A stretch of 64,000 nucleotides of DNA, from assembly GCA_016490735.1 (NCBI GenBank), contig JAEMWC010001133.1, forward strand, positions 7,501-71,500. The letters are read 5' to 3'. This DNA is from Pachyseris speciosa. Lineage: Eukaryota; Cnidaria; Anthozoa; Scleractinia; Pachyseridae. Positions within the stretch are counted from its first letter, which is position 1. Each line of letters starts with the position of its first letter. The position numbers and the translations under genes were made by a program. Below the pieces are notes generated by a model. That model worked only from the letters and a program-made list of their open reading frames with translations, was not told where the DNA came from and searched no databases. Of this stretch, positions 1 through 12,377 are shown in pieces.

Positions 1-27
1 CGATTGCTATTCGCACTCACGTCATTC

Positions 28-62
<35 letters not shown>

Positions 63-347
63 GCTATCCCATGATGCCACGCGCTTTCACGTTCCATTCT
101 TGTGGAAAATGTTTGCGCCTTTAGGGGGCATGCTTTGTTGATGTTTCATGGGCTTTTTACAAAACGTGTAATGTGTGCGTGACATGCGCAAAAAAATGCG
201 CAGTAGCAATAGGCGCGAACGTCCTTAACTGTCTGGTGGTGCTTGAAAAAGAATAGTTTTTTTACATTTCAACTCCTTAAAATTTCACTCCAATTTACGT
301 GTACCCCTAAGTTGAGTACAGGAACCGATACACAAGAGTAGTCTGCG
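1..347. other. Left edge, no gene seen
   Basis: No open frame or RNA gene is supportable here. The stretch is ordinary AT-rich intergenic sequence downstream of the HCN gene. Confidence 0.4.
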
Positions 348-833
348 TTTATTGAACAACGTTTTAACAATTTAAAACAAGTCTTTGTCAAAAAATATCG
401 TGTGGCTATCAATTTTCAGTTTTGTGCGCAAGTTGTAATAAAATAAATGAGGTGGGTATCATCCACAAAAATCTGATTTGCTGAAAACAAGAAAGTCAGA
501 TTTGAGAAAAAAGATAAGATTTCGTTACTTTCATCTTAAATAAGCTATTCTCGTTAAACGTGAATGACGATAAACGGCTTGACGTAAAAAAATCGAGTAA
601 CTGATTAGGGGACAAAAAAGTAAACTTGTATTGTGGCATGGTTGATTCACATGTTCTGCTTGCAAGCAAACAGAAATTACATTCTCCAATATACACCAAC
701 ATGCCCGCACAGATCTAAACTGGTGCAGGAAATGATTATGCCAAAATAAAAATAGACACAGAGTTTTGATGGTTACAAACTCGACAATCGATGAGAATTC
801 TAAACAAATCTTCAGTGAGCGAAATGCGGGTGC
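348..833 (-). other. Probable 3' UTR and poly(A) signal of the HCN gene
   Basis: The minus strand downstream of the HCN stop is AT-rich and non-coding. AATAAA on the minus strand (TTTATT at 348-353) is the nearest clear polyadenylation hexamer. The assignment is by position only. Confidence 0.4.
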
Positions 834-3800
834 TTAAAAGTCAGCCATTATTGCGATAACATCCGGGTCTTCTTCCATCTCGTCGTCCTCCTCCACAACA
901 ATATTGAGATCAGACTTCTGAGTATTTGCAAATGATGCTAACCCTGGAGCAACGGTGTTCAAAAATGCTTTGGTTAAGAAAGGAGCGCCCTTGTGCCCTT
1001 TCTTGCCCCATTTCCTCGGCACTAGGCTACCCACTCGAGGAGCATTGTTTTGCGATACGTGCGAAGATTGGGTGGCCTGTGCTGCAGTGGATGTTGAAGG
1101 TTCTTGTTTAAGTGGAGATAGCGAGCGAGGAGGTGGCTTCTGTTTCACGTCACTCTTCTGCATTTTGCTAGTTTGAGCATCGGTTTGGTTCACAGATGTA
1201 CCAGCCATGTCATCTTCCTGTCCGAATGCCATCCTGCAGAAGATAGCAAAGAGTCGACTGGTAGAAACTTGCAAATTTTTAAAATTGGTTTCAAAACCAG
1301 TATTGAAACTGCCCGAAATACTTTTAACTTGCCTTTTTGTACTAATTAAAAGGTAGCTCTTTGGATAATGTAAATTTTAGCTCGTAAGGAGCTGGACTTA
1401 TTTTAATGAGACTTCTGCTGAACAATTTACTTGGGCCAATACCATCTAATAGAAATGCAGTGGGATGTTGCATGCGCCTTGATCCTGCACTTGAAAATTA
1501 AGCTCTTGTAAAGGCGTTTGAGTCTTCTTAGTCTCAGGTGTTTCCAGTATCCTCAAATAGCGGTTGGTTTCCAGGCGATTATTCGCTGACCAAAGAGTTC
1601 ATAATTTCTTATCACGAATTTATTTAACAATTATCCTGCGAAATCGCGCGGAATGTACTTAGCCTGCGAGGTCTTAGGCCGAGTTGGCTAAATACAGGCG
1701 ATATACCGCAAGATTGAGCAGGATAATTGTTTTATTACACGTATGTTGCAGGATATCTGTTGAGTGCGCACCGACGACGAATATTGAGCGCGCTTTGACC
1801 ATATTTGGACATTGTCGCAATGTGTTGAATAATAAAATTTGACACCACACACCTCTCTGCCAAAATACCCTCCTGGGGCTCCAGCAGGTTTGGTTGCAGT
1901 CCTATCCGAGCGAGCCTCTCTTTCGCAACTTCTTCCAGCATAAGTTTCATGTCAGGATACTCCAAAAGTACGTCTTGAAAATGAGGCGAGCATAACGAGT
2001 ACAGGTTACAGGTGGTCGCGGCTCGGACCGAGGCCACCCTGCGTGCTTCCTTCGTCAAGAGACATATTTCTGTAGAAAAGATAGCAAATAAATCAAGTCA
2101 GTAACACAAGTGATATCATCCAAGCATTAGAGAGTTGCTAGTACTGGTTGATCCCAAAGCAAAGGTACCTTTCTGTTGGAGTTTGTTGATCTGTGTCAAC
2201 AACCGAATTGATTTGCCCCCCACCCTCCCCCCCTTCCCCCCACCCCCACCCCTCCCTCTTCCGCTCGCTGGCTACAATTTGTAAAACTCAAATGGAGATA
2301 AAGAAGTGAGTTTTTTAGTTCGCTGAAAGTGCAATGCATCCCATGCTCTAACTTATCGCGACAGTGAAAGCTTTTCGGTGACGACATTCCGTCTCGAGCG
2401 GCATAAAGGTATTTTGCCACAACTCTTTAACCATTTTTTCCAGTATGCCAGCAGCGTGCATAATTATAACACCAGGTTTGCGGCCAATCAAAATCTACAC
2501 AAATTCCGAGTAAAAACAAATACTGGCAAAAAAATGATCTCATTAATGGCCATTGATCTTTGACAAGAAATACCATACAAATTTAAAGATCTAAATCAAT
2601 TTGCTTTCTCCAAAAGTATTAAAAACTATGTTCTATCTCAGCAATATCAAACGTAAGTTTCCACAATTCTTCCAGCTCTTTCCTTTAGTAATCCGTCCCT
2701 CTACTTTCATGTTTTTCTTTATGTTCACTCAAACGAGATGGAGGCTAACTCGATAACCTCGCAGTTCTACTAGCCTCCATGCACAAACTATACACCACTG
2801 TCACCTTTAATTGTTATATATGCATTTCTTTTTTCTTTTCTATGCTAATATTGTAATTGCAAAATGTAAGTGCAAAAATAAGGTGAAGTGAAGTGAAGCG
2901 AGCATCCTCTCAGTATCTTCCTTACGATTCCCGCAAAGGTGACAAGGGGAAACGGTTTTGGAAACGGCCGCAAGGAAAGATCGGCATCAACTTAATTTTG
3001 ATACGGTTTTGACGAGCCACTTTATTAATAATGCTGTAATCCGAACTGCGTGACGTCACGCATGCTATTTGATTTCATACATTCTCTCTATTCTCGGCTT
3101 GATTGAAGTGATCGGGAGGAATGTTCCGTAAAATACCGAATTTTGCACCTCTTAATCCCAAATGTAGATATAATGTAAGCCAGGTGAAAATCACTTACCT
3201 TATGCTCTTAGTGTGTGTGTGTGTGTGTGTGTGGGGGGGGGGGGGGGTTTGCGTTTTTATAGCGTTTTGAGTCGTTTGCCGCTGAAGTCTCCGACAATAG
3301 TATATGATTAACAAAAAGGCATGCACTGAATTAAATCAATTGAAATAGCCGCAGGGGTAGAAAGGGAGGGAGAGGGGGAGGGGAGGGAGAGGGAGGGAAA
3401 AAGGAGAGAGGCCCAATCCCCTCTCCCTTTTTCCTTTACTCTCCCTACCCCTCCCCCTCCCTTTTCTACGCCTGCCACACAGGCTAGAATTTTCACATTC
3501 GCCGCTACACAGCCATCGTGATAGGATATCGCTCAAGGTGGCACCGGCTCCCCCAGCGGCTCGGCCAAACAATTATTAAATTGGTGTAGCAACTAAAAAT
3601 ATTTAAGTGTATTTTGCAAATGACACTAAATTATGCTGTCATATTCTTTGTATTTTGTGTTTAGCAAATAAAAGCTGGATTGAAGCGCTAAAGAAAACAC
3701 CGCGAGCCGCTGGGGGAGTCAGTGAGGGTTATTTGCCTGTTTGTTTTAGATCTCCATTTAAACCAGCTATGCTGAACTGGAATTTCTGTATAAATAAATA

Positions 3801-3954
3801 AATAAATACATACATACATACATACATACATACATACATACATACATACATACATACATACATACATCCATCCATCCATCCATCCATCCATCCATGCATG
3901 CATGCATGCATGCATGCATGCATGCATAAAGAAAGAAAGAAAGAAAGAAATAGA

Positions 3955-3985
<31 letters not shown>

Positions 3986-6900
3986 AATTCAAATTTTATA
4001 ACGACGGTTATGATTGACCACCTTAGCGATATCCTCTGACGATGGCCATGTGGCGGCGAATGTGAAAATTCACGCGTTACTTAGGCGTTACTTTAGGTCG
4101 TTATGAGCAAGCTGCTTACAAGTGTTTTGGCATCGATCTTTGAAAATTACCTGGCCTTCATTTGTCCGAGGCTTGATGGCGAGAGACGTGTGGAAGTGGG
4201 AGAAAGTGGACAAAATTCGAAAGGCGTTCAGCCGTGGCGGCTATCTCATACTGTTGTCTGAGGCTTCAGCGGCAAGCGACTCAAAACGCCATAAAAACGC
4301 AAAAAACCCACACTAAGAGCATAAGGTAAGTGATCTTTTTTCATCTGGCTTACATTATATCTACATTTGGGATTATGAGGTGCAAAATTCGGTATTTTAC
4401 GGAACATTTCTCCCGTTCACTTCAATCAAGCCGAGAACAGAGAGAATGTATGAAATCAAACAGCGTGCGTCACGTCACGCAGTTCGGATTGTCTGCCTGT
4501 GCTGTAAGGTGAATTTCCAGTGCATGCGCAAGCATGGGTGACTTTGAGCTCATGCTATGATGCTACTGGAGTTTTAAAGAAAAATCTTTAATTTCGGCGA
4601 TATTCGAACTCACGATTTTTGGTTTACGATAGATATGCCAGCACTCTTATCGACTAAGCTCGGACTAAGCTACGAGGTCCACCGGAAACAGTGTATGACC
4701 ATCAAGGTATTTAGGTACGATAATGAGAGTCATGCATCGTCTGTCACGCTATCTAATAGCTTCTTCAACAGAAAATTGAATCACGATCGACTTGAAATAC
4801 ATTTTAAGATGTCGGTCTGAGTATAGACTACCTGTAGCCTCTTTTTTAGAACTAACTTGGAAAGCCACCTGACAATAGTTAAGGGGAACGAAATTATATT
4901 TAATTATGAAATAAAATCGAGTTTTACCACCAAAGTGAGATCCATCACCGAGACTGGTAGCCAGAATGCCATCTTTTGTGAGCACATCGACGATTCCTTT
5001 CTGAATAAAGTACATCTTGTCGCCCTTGCGACCGGTCTTGCATATGTATTCACCGGTTAAATACACTTCAAACTTGAGCTTGCTGACAATGTCCTCCAGG
5101 AACTCATTGCTGGCGTTATTGAAGAAGGGAACCGCTTGGAGTAATGGCCTCACGTTATGTATCAAGATTTCCTGGAAATTGAAACACTGTGTGGTTACAA
5201 AATGTGTTGGATATGGCCTTTTTTAGTTATTGATTGCTAATAGCTTGGTCAGTTGCATCTCCAATGTATTTTCTGCAAAAGAGAGCTTCAACCGGGCAGT
5301 AACCTAAAAGACTTCTCTATTTTACTCTCTTCTTAGCCCGCCCATCGCACATTAGGGTGGGGGAGGGGGGGGGGGAAGAGGGATGTGGGGGGGGGGGAGA
5401 TTGTGGTGGTGGGGAAGGATTTGCGATAACATGTACGTTTCTCCGAATCGCTAATCTCGAAAGAAACAAAAGTCTGATATAACTAAGTCTTTTAATATTG
5501 ATAGAAAATGGACACTAATCTACTAGTAAATTGCTGACCAAAATTTCTCTTTCGTTTACGAACATTTCACTTCCACTTCATTTGATTAAATAAGAAGGCA
5601 TCTATTAGGCTCCCATGCTAATGTTAGGCCCTGCCAGGTGGGGAGGGGGTCTCGTGTCGCTTGTCTGATTTTAAAATCTCCCGTGTTGGTGTTCAAATAG
5701 CTAATTCTCGGCCTTGATCTCTGTCGGAATTTTGCCAGGAAAGATGTCTCTCGTCGGGATTTCATTTCATGTCGTTTGTCGGAATTTACCCTGCCAGGGC
5801 CTCTAATGTGGCAGTTAAGTCTTCACGTGGCTAGTATCAGCAGATTAAGAGCCACCAAAACAAATTTACCTCAGTTTTTTTTAGAAAGGAAAACATAGCT
5901 GAATATATAACGTACTTCTTTAAGAGCCTTGGAAAGCTCGTTAACTATAATATCCTCGTCAAACAACTTATGGTGGAAGCGGTGCTCGTAATACTCTTCC
6001 ACTTTCAAACGGAGACGTAATGGAAGCTTCCGATAACGCATGTACTCTTTCACTTGACTTAGCTAAAAAAAAATGAAAAAATACATTAAGTTAAATTAAA
6101 GTGCACCTAACCCCCAAAATTTTTTCCATCTTAAATGATTCGTCTCTGAATTAGAAGCACAACCGTGAAAGAATTTTTTGATTCGGTTGAATCTTCGCTT
6201 TTCTGTGCCCCGGTAACATCTTGAAATTACGACCAAAAACGCCGCCATTTTGTTTCACAACCGAGTTATGGGGAGAATGAGTTCAGCGATTTTATGACGT
6301 CATCGCGGGAACCGATGATAATTATTCATAGTATTGTCACATGTAACATTTCTCTCCTAAGAGAAGATTTGATGTTTTGCAAACGAATGAGCCAAAAACA
6401 GACCGGCTGTTTCTGAAATAAACAAATTCCCATCGGCTGATATATCTCACGAGCATTTTATGCCCTTTTATGAGGTGAAAACAGAAAATTCCAATGAGTC
6501 CGTTCAATCAAAAGATCTCCCCTTTAAAACTCGTTTATTCTATATAGTGATGCAACCCAAACATGTACGTGTACCATGTTTTCAATGTATCGTGATATTC
6601 GGTGTGCTGCGTACCCAGGGGGGGTACTCGGGATTTCAAGTGACGGGGATGATCGAATGGAGCCAAAAGTCAAGACCCAAAAAAATTAACTTCACCGAAT
6701 TCAGTTGATTTAGACGATGGTGCCACTCGAACTTCATGTTCAAATGGAGCTACAAGTAGTAAAATATATCCAATCGCGTCTAAATTTGTCAGTTTGTTTA
6801 CATCGGGTATACGCAAATTATTCTCGCATCGCGAAGTTGCATTCGCTTATTTCTAACCAACTTTAGACGGATACGTAGCCTCAAGTTTTAATTGCAGTAA

Positions 6901-9388
6901 GCTATATTTATTTTATTTTACCTTGCCTTGACTTCGTTCACAGTACTACCTGAGGTTAGTAGCCTGCATACAGGCTCTTCTTTTCGGCAACACAGAGAGG
7001 ATTTTTGCCCCAATTAATGGCGCACGGTCAAAAGCTACGGGATTGGGGCGAGCGAGGGAATCGCCCCAATCCCTTCGAATTTGACCGAGCGCCAACCTCT
7101 CTGAATAGCCTGTATGCAGGCTAGAGGATAACTAGAAGTTCAGCTAATCCTCAAGTCACGTAATTCGCGTCGGTTGAGCTCACTTTCCGTTCTCTTGTCA
7201 AATCTACCTTTGCCTTCTTTGAATAGATACCATAAATAAAGATTCTCCCATAAATAGGCACTTCCACAATTAATTGCTGATGTTCGTTTAAAAATACCGA
7301 TATAAAGTCGGATGTGCGCCGTTTATATAAAATAACAATTGTTTTCAACTACCAAACCGCTGCATGATTCCCGATTGCCGATGCACGGGTACTCGGTCGT
7401 TCACGATTGAAATGTTAAAGCAACGCTTTTGCTCACCAGAAGCGTACACAGAACTACGAGAAACGGCAGATAACACTTATAAACGAAGTTAATCTTTTTC
7501 GTCTTCCCTTCTTCCGCGAATCTTGCTGTCCATTCCTAGTCTTCATAGTCATGAGGCTCCTTCGAGCTCCTCGCCGATTCTGTACTAGTTCCACTTCGGA
7601 AATGAAGTTAATATGGTATTCACCCTACACATAGCCTGACTCTGACTCTGAGGACGAGGAGGACATGATTCCAACACAATTTTGACTACTGCCGGCTTTT
7701 ACCCTCCAATATCTGCTTCGATGACCCCAATAAACGCTTGCAAAAACAGAGATTGATTGAGACACTATCTTTCAATCGTTCCCGGGATGACGTCATCAAC
7801 CTCGTTAGACCCAGACTCCCTTTTACTCGGCCGTGCAACAAATTGAATGAGACTTTGGCTGTCCAATAAAAAATCGAGGATTCAACCAAATCCAATAATT
7901 CTTTCACCGAAATACTCCGAATGATAAGTAGATTTATTTAGGCGAAAAATAAATTTTGGGTTAGGTGCAATTTAAGCCAGGGTCAAGAGGTGGTCAGAGG
8001 TGATTCTAGTTTATGAAAAAAATAATGAAATTCACTTTAACGAATAAATAGAGAGGACTGCGGAGCAGTTACTTTATTTTTAATCTTGGATCACCTTCTT
8101 TAGACTACGAGCAGTTCCTCTTTTGCCGCTTAGTTCGTCGAGCGTGAGGCTAAAACAATACCGGCGCGAGAAAATAAAATGGCCGCTCCCCCTCGCGTCC
8201 AGATTTTACGCGGCCATTTTTTCTCGCGCCGGCTTCACGCTCTACGAACTAAGCGGCGAAAGAGGGACTACTTGTAGTCTACATCTTCTTCGCTACCAGT
8301 CTATACTCCTTTCCTATATAATTTCGAGGGGTATGTTCCACTGCAAGACCTTGTGCCTGTGCACACGTAAAGTACAAGTATGTGGACTGGACTCGGCATC
8401 ATAGTTACGTTTGCTTTCGTCTCCGACCAAACTGACCAATTTGCAAATTAACTCCAACTGAAGTTACCTTTTCATTGTAAAGCCGTCCTGATGAATCAAT
8501 GGACATTATCAAACTGGACATGATGCCGATAAACACAGCGTAGAAAGTCGCTCCTATGGTCATACTGCACAGCGTCAGCCAGAGTTCAATGAGGGTCTGG
8601 GGCGGGTATCGGCCGTACCCAATGCAAAGCATGTGAGACATGGCCTTAAACAGAGCCCAGCTGTACTGTTCGGCAGGAGGCTTGTCCTGGAAGACAAAAA
8701 AGTTAGGTTTTCAAACAAACTTGCATTTATAAGGTGTGCCAAGGCTTTTCTAACGTGTACCCATTTGTCAGATGACTAAAATGAAAGAGCTGCACATGCC
8801 GTCAAGTAGACGGTCCAGCAAGAAAGTCCAGTCACAAACTCGCACTTAAAAACATTTGCTATGAGGCAAATGGTTCTAATGCAATCTTATTCCAATTTTG
8901 ATTAAGACGTCTCAGCGATAAATTTAAAAATACGTTATGCACTCATATGCACTCCAATTTGTTTAATTCTATAACTTCTCCTTTTTCATTCTCAACATTT
9001 CAAGTCCTCACCACTTCCAATGTCGTGAAAATGTATCGGCTTTGGGACTGGAAAGATTTAGTTTCCTATTTCACACAGGCATTTGAAAACTTCTACCGTT
9101 AAGTTAGCTTTACTATTAATTAATCCGTTACCACAAGCATGTTGATGACGACCCAGCTGTTCTCAGGGAATTCAAGCAGATACGGAACAAGAAACTGAAC
9201 ACAGCCATTCCAGTGAGATAACAACAGCATACAGCCAATCAGTTTCAGGATGCGAAGCTGTCCCGCGGCGATGTTGAGCAACTATAAAAACAAAACATGA
9301 TAAGAAAAAGGCACTGAGGTCATTTACTGCAACTTTCAGGAGATGTTATATATGTGGTAATTGCGAACATTTTCTTAATAATAATAAC

Positions 9389-9445
<57 letters not shown>

Positions 9446-12034
9446 TTAGAACTTATATATCGCATTTTCCATGTGTATATGATCAAATGCGCTTCACAAG
9501 CAGATGAAATTGGAATTTGGAAATGTTGGTTTTTGTGGAGAGGGGAAAACTGGAGAACCCGGAGAAAAACCTCTCGGAGCAGAGAAGGGAACCCATAACA
9601 AACTCAACCCACATATGACGTCGAGTCCGGGAATCGAACCCGGGCACATTGGTGGAAGGCGAGTGCTCTCACCACTGCTCCATCCCTGCGCCATCCCTGC
9701 TACCTCCCTGCTCCCTGTGAGTCACTTTTCTCTTCCGCTTCCTTTGTTTCAGTTGTTTAATATGTACGGGAGCGGATCCAGTGCTTTTCTTAGGAGGGGG
9801 GTGCACCACTAAAGAATGACGTAACCAATAAGCCACATAGGTTTTTTGCAGAATGCTGGTTATATTACAAAGCCGTAGGGGTGGGGTGGGTACGCACCCC
9901 TAGCACCCCTCCCCTAGATCCGCCCCAGATGTGCTACCAGAAGCCTTTCAACACACCCACTCTCTACTTATCCCTCCTTAACATCTAAAGAATAGATAAG
10001 GTCAGCTAATACAACTGCAGCATTAAGCAAAAGTATCGACACGATTCTCTTTGCAGCATAGAATAACCTCCACCCCCCCCCCCCCAACCCCCACCAACGT
10101 TTTCCGTCGTTTCCCTCCTCTTTTCTACTTCATTATCCCAAAGAAATATTAAAAAGGATGTAAAATTGGTGACTTGTTACGAATGTACACACCTCTTCAA
10201 ATCGTTTTATATACCGTACCAGTCTTGAAACCCTAAGAAGCCGCAAAAGGCTCAGCAGCTTGGCTAGTTTGAGGATGCGAAGAGCCCGTGATGCTTTGAT
10301 CAGCGTTTGCTGAGCGGAAGACGAGGAAGCGATAAAGTACGCGTAGTCAAACGGAAGTGAAGACAGAAGATCGATGACAAACCAGCCTCGCAAGTACTTC
10401 CGCCTAATGATTTCTTTGTCCAATATGATTTCGTCTTGATTATTAGGATCTACAATCCCAGTCTTGAAGTTCAAACAAATGTCAACAATAAAAATTGAAT
10501 CTGAAATTCCGTTAAGAATGAGCCAGTGAAGCGATAGATCATCGCTTAGGAAGGAGATACTGACTGGTAGAAGAATCACATGCATGGAAATAAAAGCAAT
10601 GAGCAAAATATCCCAGTACCAACGAAAGGTGCTGAATGGGTGAATGACACCCTTTCCCTTTCGAGCCTGCCGACGCTGTTCGAGAAGCACAGCGGCCTTA
10701 TTCCCGAACAGTTTCAGTGCCATCTTGTTGTCTGGATTGGCTGCGAAGATGTCTTTGAGGAACGACAGCACTCTGCTACCTTTCTGCGCCGACGCAATCC
10801 TCGCTTGCAGATCGGCGTGCCTTGTTAAGATCTCTACGCCGGCGGATAGTTGTTCACGTGGTTCTTCAGCTCCCCCTTTGTCATGGGGGCCTAGAAATGA
10901 AAAAAAAGATGAAAGAATACACGCAGCAATAATGATGGGAATAATGACGGGTGATAACATAAAAACTCTATGAACTAAGCAAATCATAAGCCAATAACTG
11001 GTGTTAACGAGAAATTGCTTAAGTCACTTATTTGCCTCAATGATTTGAAACCGTAGCTCTTCCTGGTGCTATGCCTGGTAATGCTCAACCACTTTGGTGG
11101 GCGTGTTGCAGCAGACCACGAATTTCAATAACTTGGTAGAAAAGGTTTTTGTTGTTTCTGTTACAATATTTTTTTTGTTCACTTACGCTAATTCTTTAGT
11201 GTTTTCATCTCGTTGGCCTGGATGCGCATTTACGTGTTGCTGAAGTATAATTTTTATTACCTCTCTGAGTATCTTTCTAAAAAAGGGCGATATAATGGTG
11301 TGACTGGTGAAGTTCTACGTTGATCTGCATTAAATAGCTAATCAATTTTCACTGAAAAGCATTCATATAAGTAAAAAACTGCATGTTCTAACACTTGAGT
11401 ATCACATGCCAGACAGTGCATGAAAGGGCAAGATTTCCCAAAGATCCATCTTAAGGTTGACAATGAGGAAATCAAACAAACGACATTTCTTAAATTCTTA
11501 GGAGTAACAATAGATCACCAATTGTCTTTCAGCGAACATGTCAAACACATTAGCGTTAAATCTAGCCAAAAAATTGGAGTTCTCCTTAGAAAGAAAAATT
11601 TAATTCCAGAAAAGGCTAAGCTACTCATATTTAAAACTAATATTCTACCACATTTGACATATTGCTCCATAGTTTGGCATTTTATCAGATCTTCGGACAA
11701 ACGAAAAATTGAAAGGTTACAAGAGAAGGGGCTAAGGGCAGTCTTCAAAGACAAAAGCAGTTCCTATGAAGACCTTCTAAACAAAGCTAAGCTTTTAAAT
11801 AATCAAAGACTTGTGTTGTTGCTGTTGTGCACATGTTCAGATCTTACCTGGTGCGGGATACGAATGCCTTCGCAATGTCGGCCTCCGGTGGTTAAGGATG
11901 ATGATTGGCTCGTCAGGTCCCTTGTCCTTGCCCTTCACTTCATGTATGCTCTTGGCAGCATCGCACGGGCACGGTTGTATGAGACCACACTTTCTACAGC
12001 GTATGTCATTAATGTCTTTTCTTGCGGATGACAT
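834..12034 (-). CDS. HCN: HCN-type hyperpolarisation-activated, cyclic-nucleotide-gated cation channel (8 coding exons)
   Basis: Plasma-membrane pacemaker-type channel opened by hyperpolarisation and tuned by cAMP. Coding exons read on the minus strand: 12034-11848, 10890-10193, 9281-9132, 8686-8468, 6062-5916, 5171-4928, 2069-1853, 1233-834. All junctions are GT-AG with matching phases and sum to 2262 nt (753 aa). Order: S1-S3 about residues 154-245; S4 about 258-290 with regularly spaced K/R; S5 in exon 3; pore filter CIGYG at 366-370; S6 at 376-402; C-linker containing [13 protein letters not shown]; cyclic-nucleotide-binding domain in exons 6-7 with [15 protein letters not shown], where the arginine expected to contact cAMP phosphate is present. 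The tail has a basic stretch ([10 protein letters not shown]) and ends in an acidic run. The start is the first ATG of exon 1. After the filter comes RYPPQ, where vertebrate HCNs have AQAP. The donor ending exon 7 (GTGTGT) is weak but phase-correct. Introns carry many repeats. Confidence 0.93.
2216..2263 (-). repeat. C-rich tract; G-quadruplex-prone on the HCN sense strand
   Basis: Consecutive runs of 3-7 cytosines on the plus strand mean that HCN pre-mRNA carries at least four G-runs about 150 nt upstream of the exon 7 acceptor. Structure formation is inferred from the runs, not shown. Confidence 0.45.
2405..2652 (+). mobile_element. 3' fragment of a LINE reverse-transcriptase ORF
   Basis: The translation contains [21 protein letters not shown], then one stop, then a continuation ending at a stop near 2652. 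This matches the C-terminal end of the better-preserved LINE at 23.8-25.1 kb, which has [19 protein letters not shown]. It lies in HCN intron 6. The following 3' UTR-like sequence ends in GTGAA repeats near 2885. It is a dead fragment. Confidence 0.65.
3213..3247. repeat. (GT)n followed by poly-G
   Basis: About ten GT dinucleotides run directly into a G tract inside the left arm of the foldback element. The right arm lacks this expansion, so it arose after the inverted copies formed. Confidence 0.7.
3740..3800 (+). mobile_element. LINE 3' tail fragment
   Basis: TCCATTTAAACCAGCTATGC followed by TAAATAAA closely matches the 3' end of the LINE fragment at 18240-18290 (TCCATTTAAACTAGCTCTGC). Only the 3' UTR end and its tetranucleotide tail remain. 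Confidence 0.55.
3793..3990. repeat. Compound tetranucleotide microsatellite
   Basis: Successive blocks of AAAT, CATA, CATC, CATG, AAAG and AAAT repeats. Long open frames here encode only Met/Cys/His/Tyr repeats and are not genes. Confidence 0.9.
5355..5413 (+). repeat. G-rich tract with quadruplex potential
   Basis: Several runs of 4-11 guanines lie within about 60 bases in HCN intron 5. It is template-strand for HCN and C-rich in the transcript. Confidence 0.45.
6618..6690. mobile_element. Single end of a GGGGGGTACTCGGG-type MITE
   Basis: About 45 bases match the terminal repeat of the element at 31969-32360 (GGGTACTCGGGATTTCAAGT). Only one end is present, so this is a truncated copy. Confidence 0.6.
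6961..7122. mobile_element. MITE with AGCCTGCATACAGGCT ends
   Basis: The terminal repeats are AGCCTGCATACAGGCT and AGCCTGTATGCAGGCT. The interior also folds: GGGATTGGGGCGA pairs with TCGCCCCAATCCC. It is nested inside the 6101-7970 element. Confidence 0.65.
8101..8281. mobile_element. MITE with about 50-bp inverted ends
   Basis: The left end TAGACTACGAGCAGTTCCTC and the right end GAGGGACTACTTGTAGTCTA continue as inverted copies through GCCGCTTAGTTCGT / ACGAACTAAGCGGC. A central hairpin is formed by GCGCGAGAAAATAAAATGGC and its inverted relative. Confidence 0.75.
9373..9697 (-). mobile_element. tRNA-derived SINE
   Basis: Read on the minus strand it starts with a tRNA-like head (GGGATGGAGCAGTGGTGAGA), has a B box GGTTCGATTCC, then a tRNA-unrelated body and a 3' tail of (ATT)n at 9379-9443. 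Pol III promoter boxes plus a simple-repeat tail are the SINE signature. An open frame spans part of it but is not a gene. It lies in HCN intron 2. Confidence 0.7.
9768..9926. mobile_element. MITE with GGAGCGGATCCAG / CTAGATCCGCCCC ends
   Basis: Imperfect inverted ends bracket G- and C-rich arms (TTAGGAGGGGGGTGC against its inverted relative near 9893). The ends resemble those at 31759 and 32842. Confidence 0.5.
11420..11815 (+). mobile_element. LINE reverse-transcriptase C-terminal fragment
   Basis: The open frame contains [20 protein letters not shown] and [13 protein letters not shown], typical of the region just after the palm domain of non-LTR reverse transcriptases. Similarity stops near 11815, a few tens of bases from the exon 1 donor of HCN on the other strand. 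It is a fragment without the catalytic core. Confidence 0.7.
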
Positions 12035-12377
12035 GTTCTAAGACTTTGAGCGTCAAACTAAGTTTGCTTACCCTCGAGAAAAATCGTCATTTAAAAAAAG
12101 TTACATTTTTGGCAACTTGCCTAGTTGCCAGGCGAGGCGTTAAGCCGAAGACTACATCGGGAGAAAAGGCGCAAGAGCTGAAATATAACTGTTTAGCATC
12201 AGAAAGGTTTTGAGAGCCTGGCGACATCTGGTAATTGTGACGCAATGCATCAAATTGTGTTCTCATTTACGATAATTTGTGCGCGCGCTTAAAGAACAAA
12301 TAGATGTAGATATTAATAATCGCCAAAAGAGAATTAATCAGATACTCTGATTAAACTCCACTGGTAACAAAGTAATT

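Larger units (their letters stand above)
3050..4510. mobile_element. Large foldback element in HCN intron 6
   Basis: The segments 3050-3305 and 3487-3575 reappear as inverted copies at 4250-4510 and 4005-4075. Example: CAAATGTAGATATAATGTAA at 3170 pairs with TTACATTATATCTACATTTG at 4351. The centre holds a second small inverted repeat around AGCCGCTGGGGGAG (3551 and 3704), a purine/pyrimidine hairpin (3360-3475) and compound tetranucleotide repeats. A related single arm lies at 29254-29400. No transposase ORF is visible. Confidence 0.65.
6101..7970. mobile_element. Long-TIR DNA element, about 1.9 kb, in HCN intron 4
   Basis: The ends carry TGCACCTAACCC / GGGTTAGGTGCA. Similarity continues inward about 100 bases (GTGAAAGAATTTTTTGATTC on the left against its inverted relative near 7885). 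No transposase is recognisable, so it is probably a non-autonomous derivative. It begins only 38 bases upstream of the exon 5 splice acceptor, in HCN sense. Confidence 0.55.

Noticed and set aside
3688..3992. Overlapping minus-strand ORFs of 79 and 87 codons
   Set aside because: They are translations of tetranucleotide microsatellites (Met/His/Ala/Cys and Tyr/Val/Cys runs), not proteins.
11816..12031. C-terminal part of the 203-codon plus-strand ORF at 11420-12031
   Set aside because: After about 11815 the frame is the antisense shadow of HCN exon 1 (minus strand, 12034-11848); only the first part is LINE-derived.
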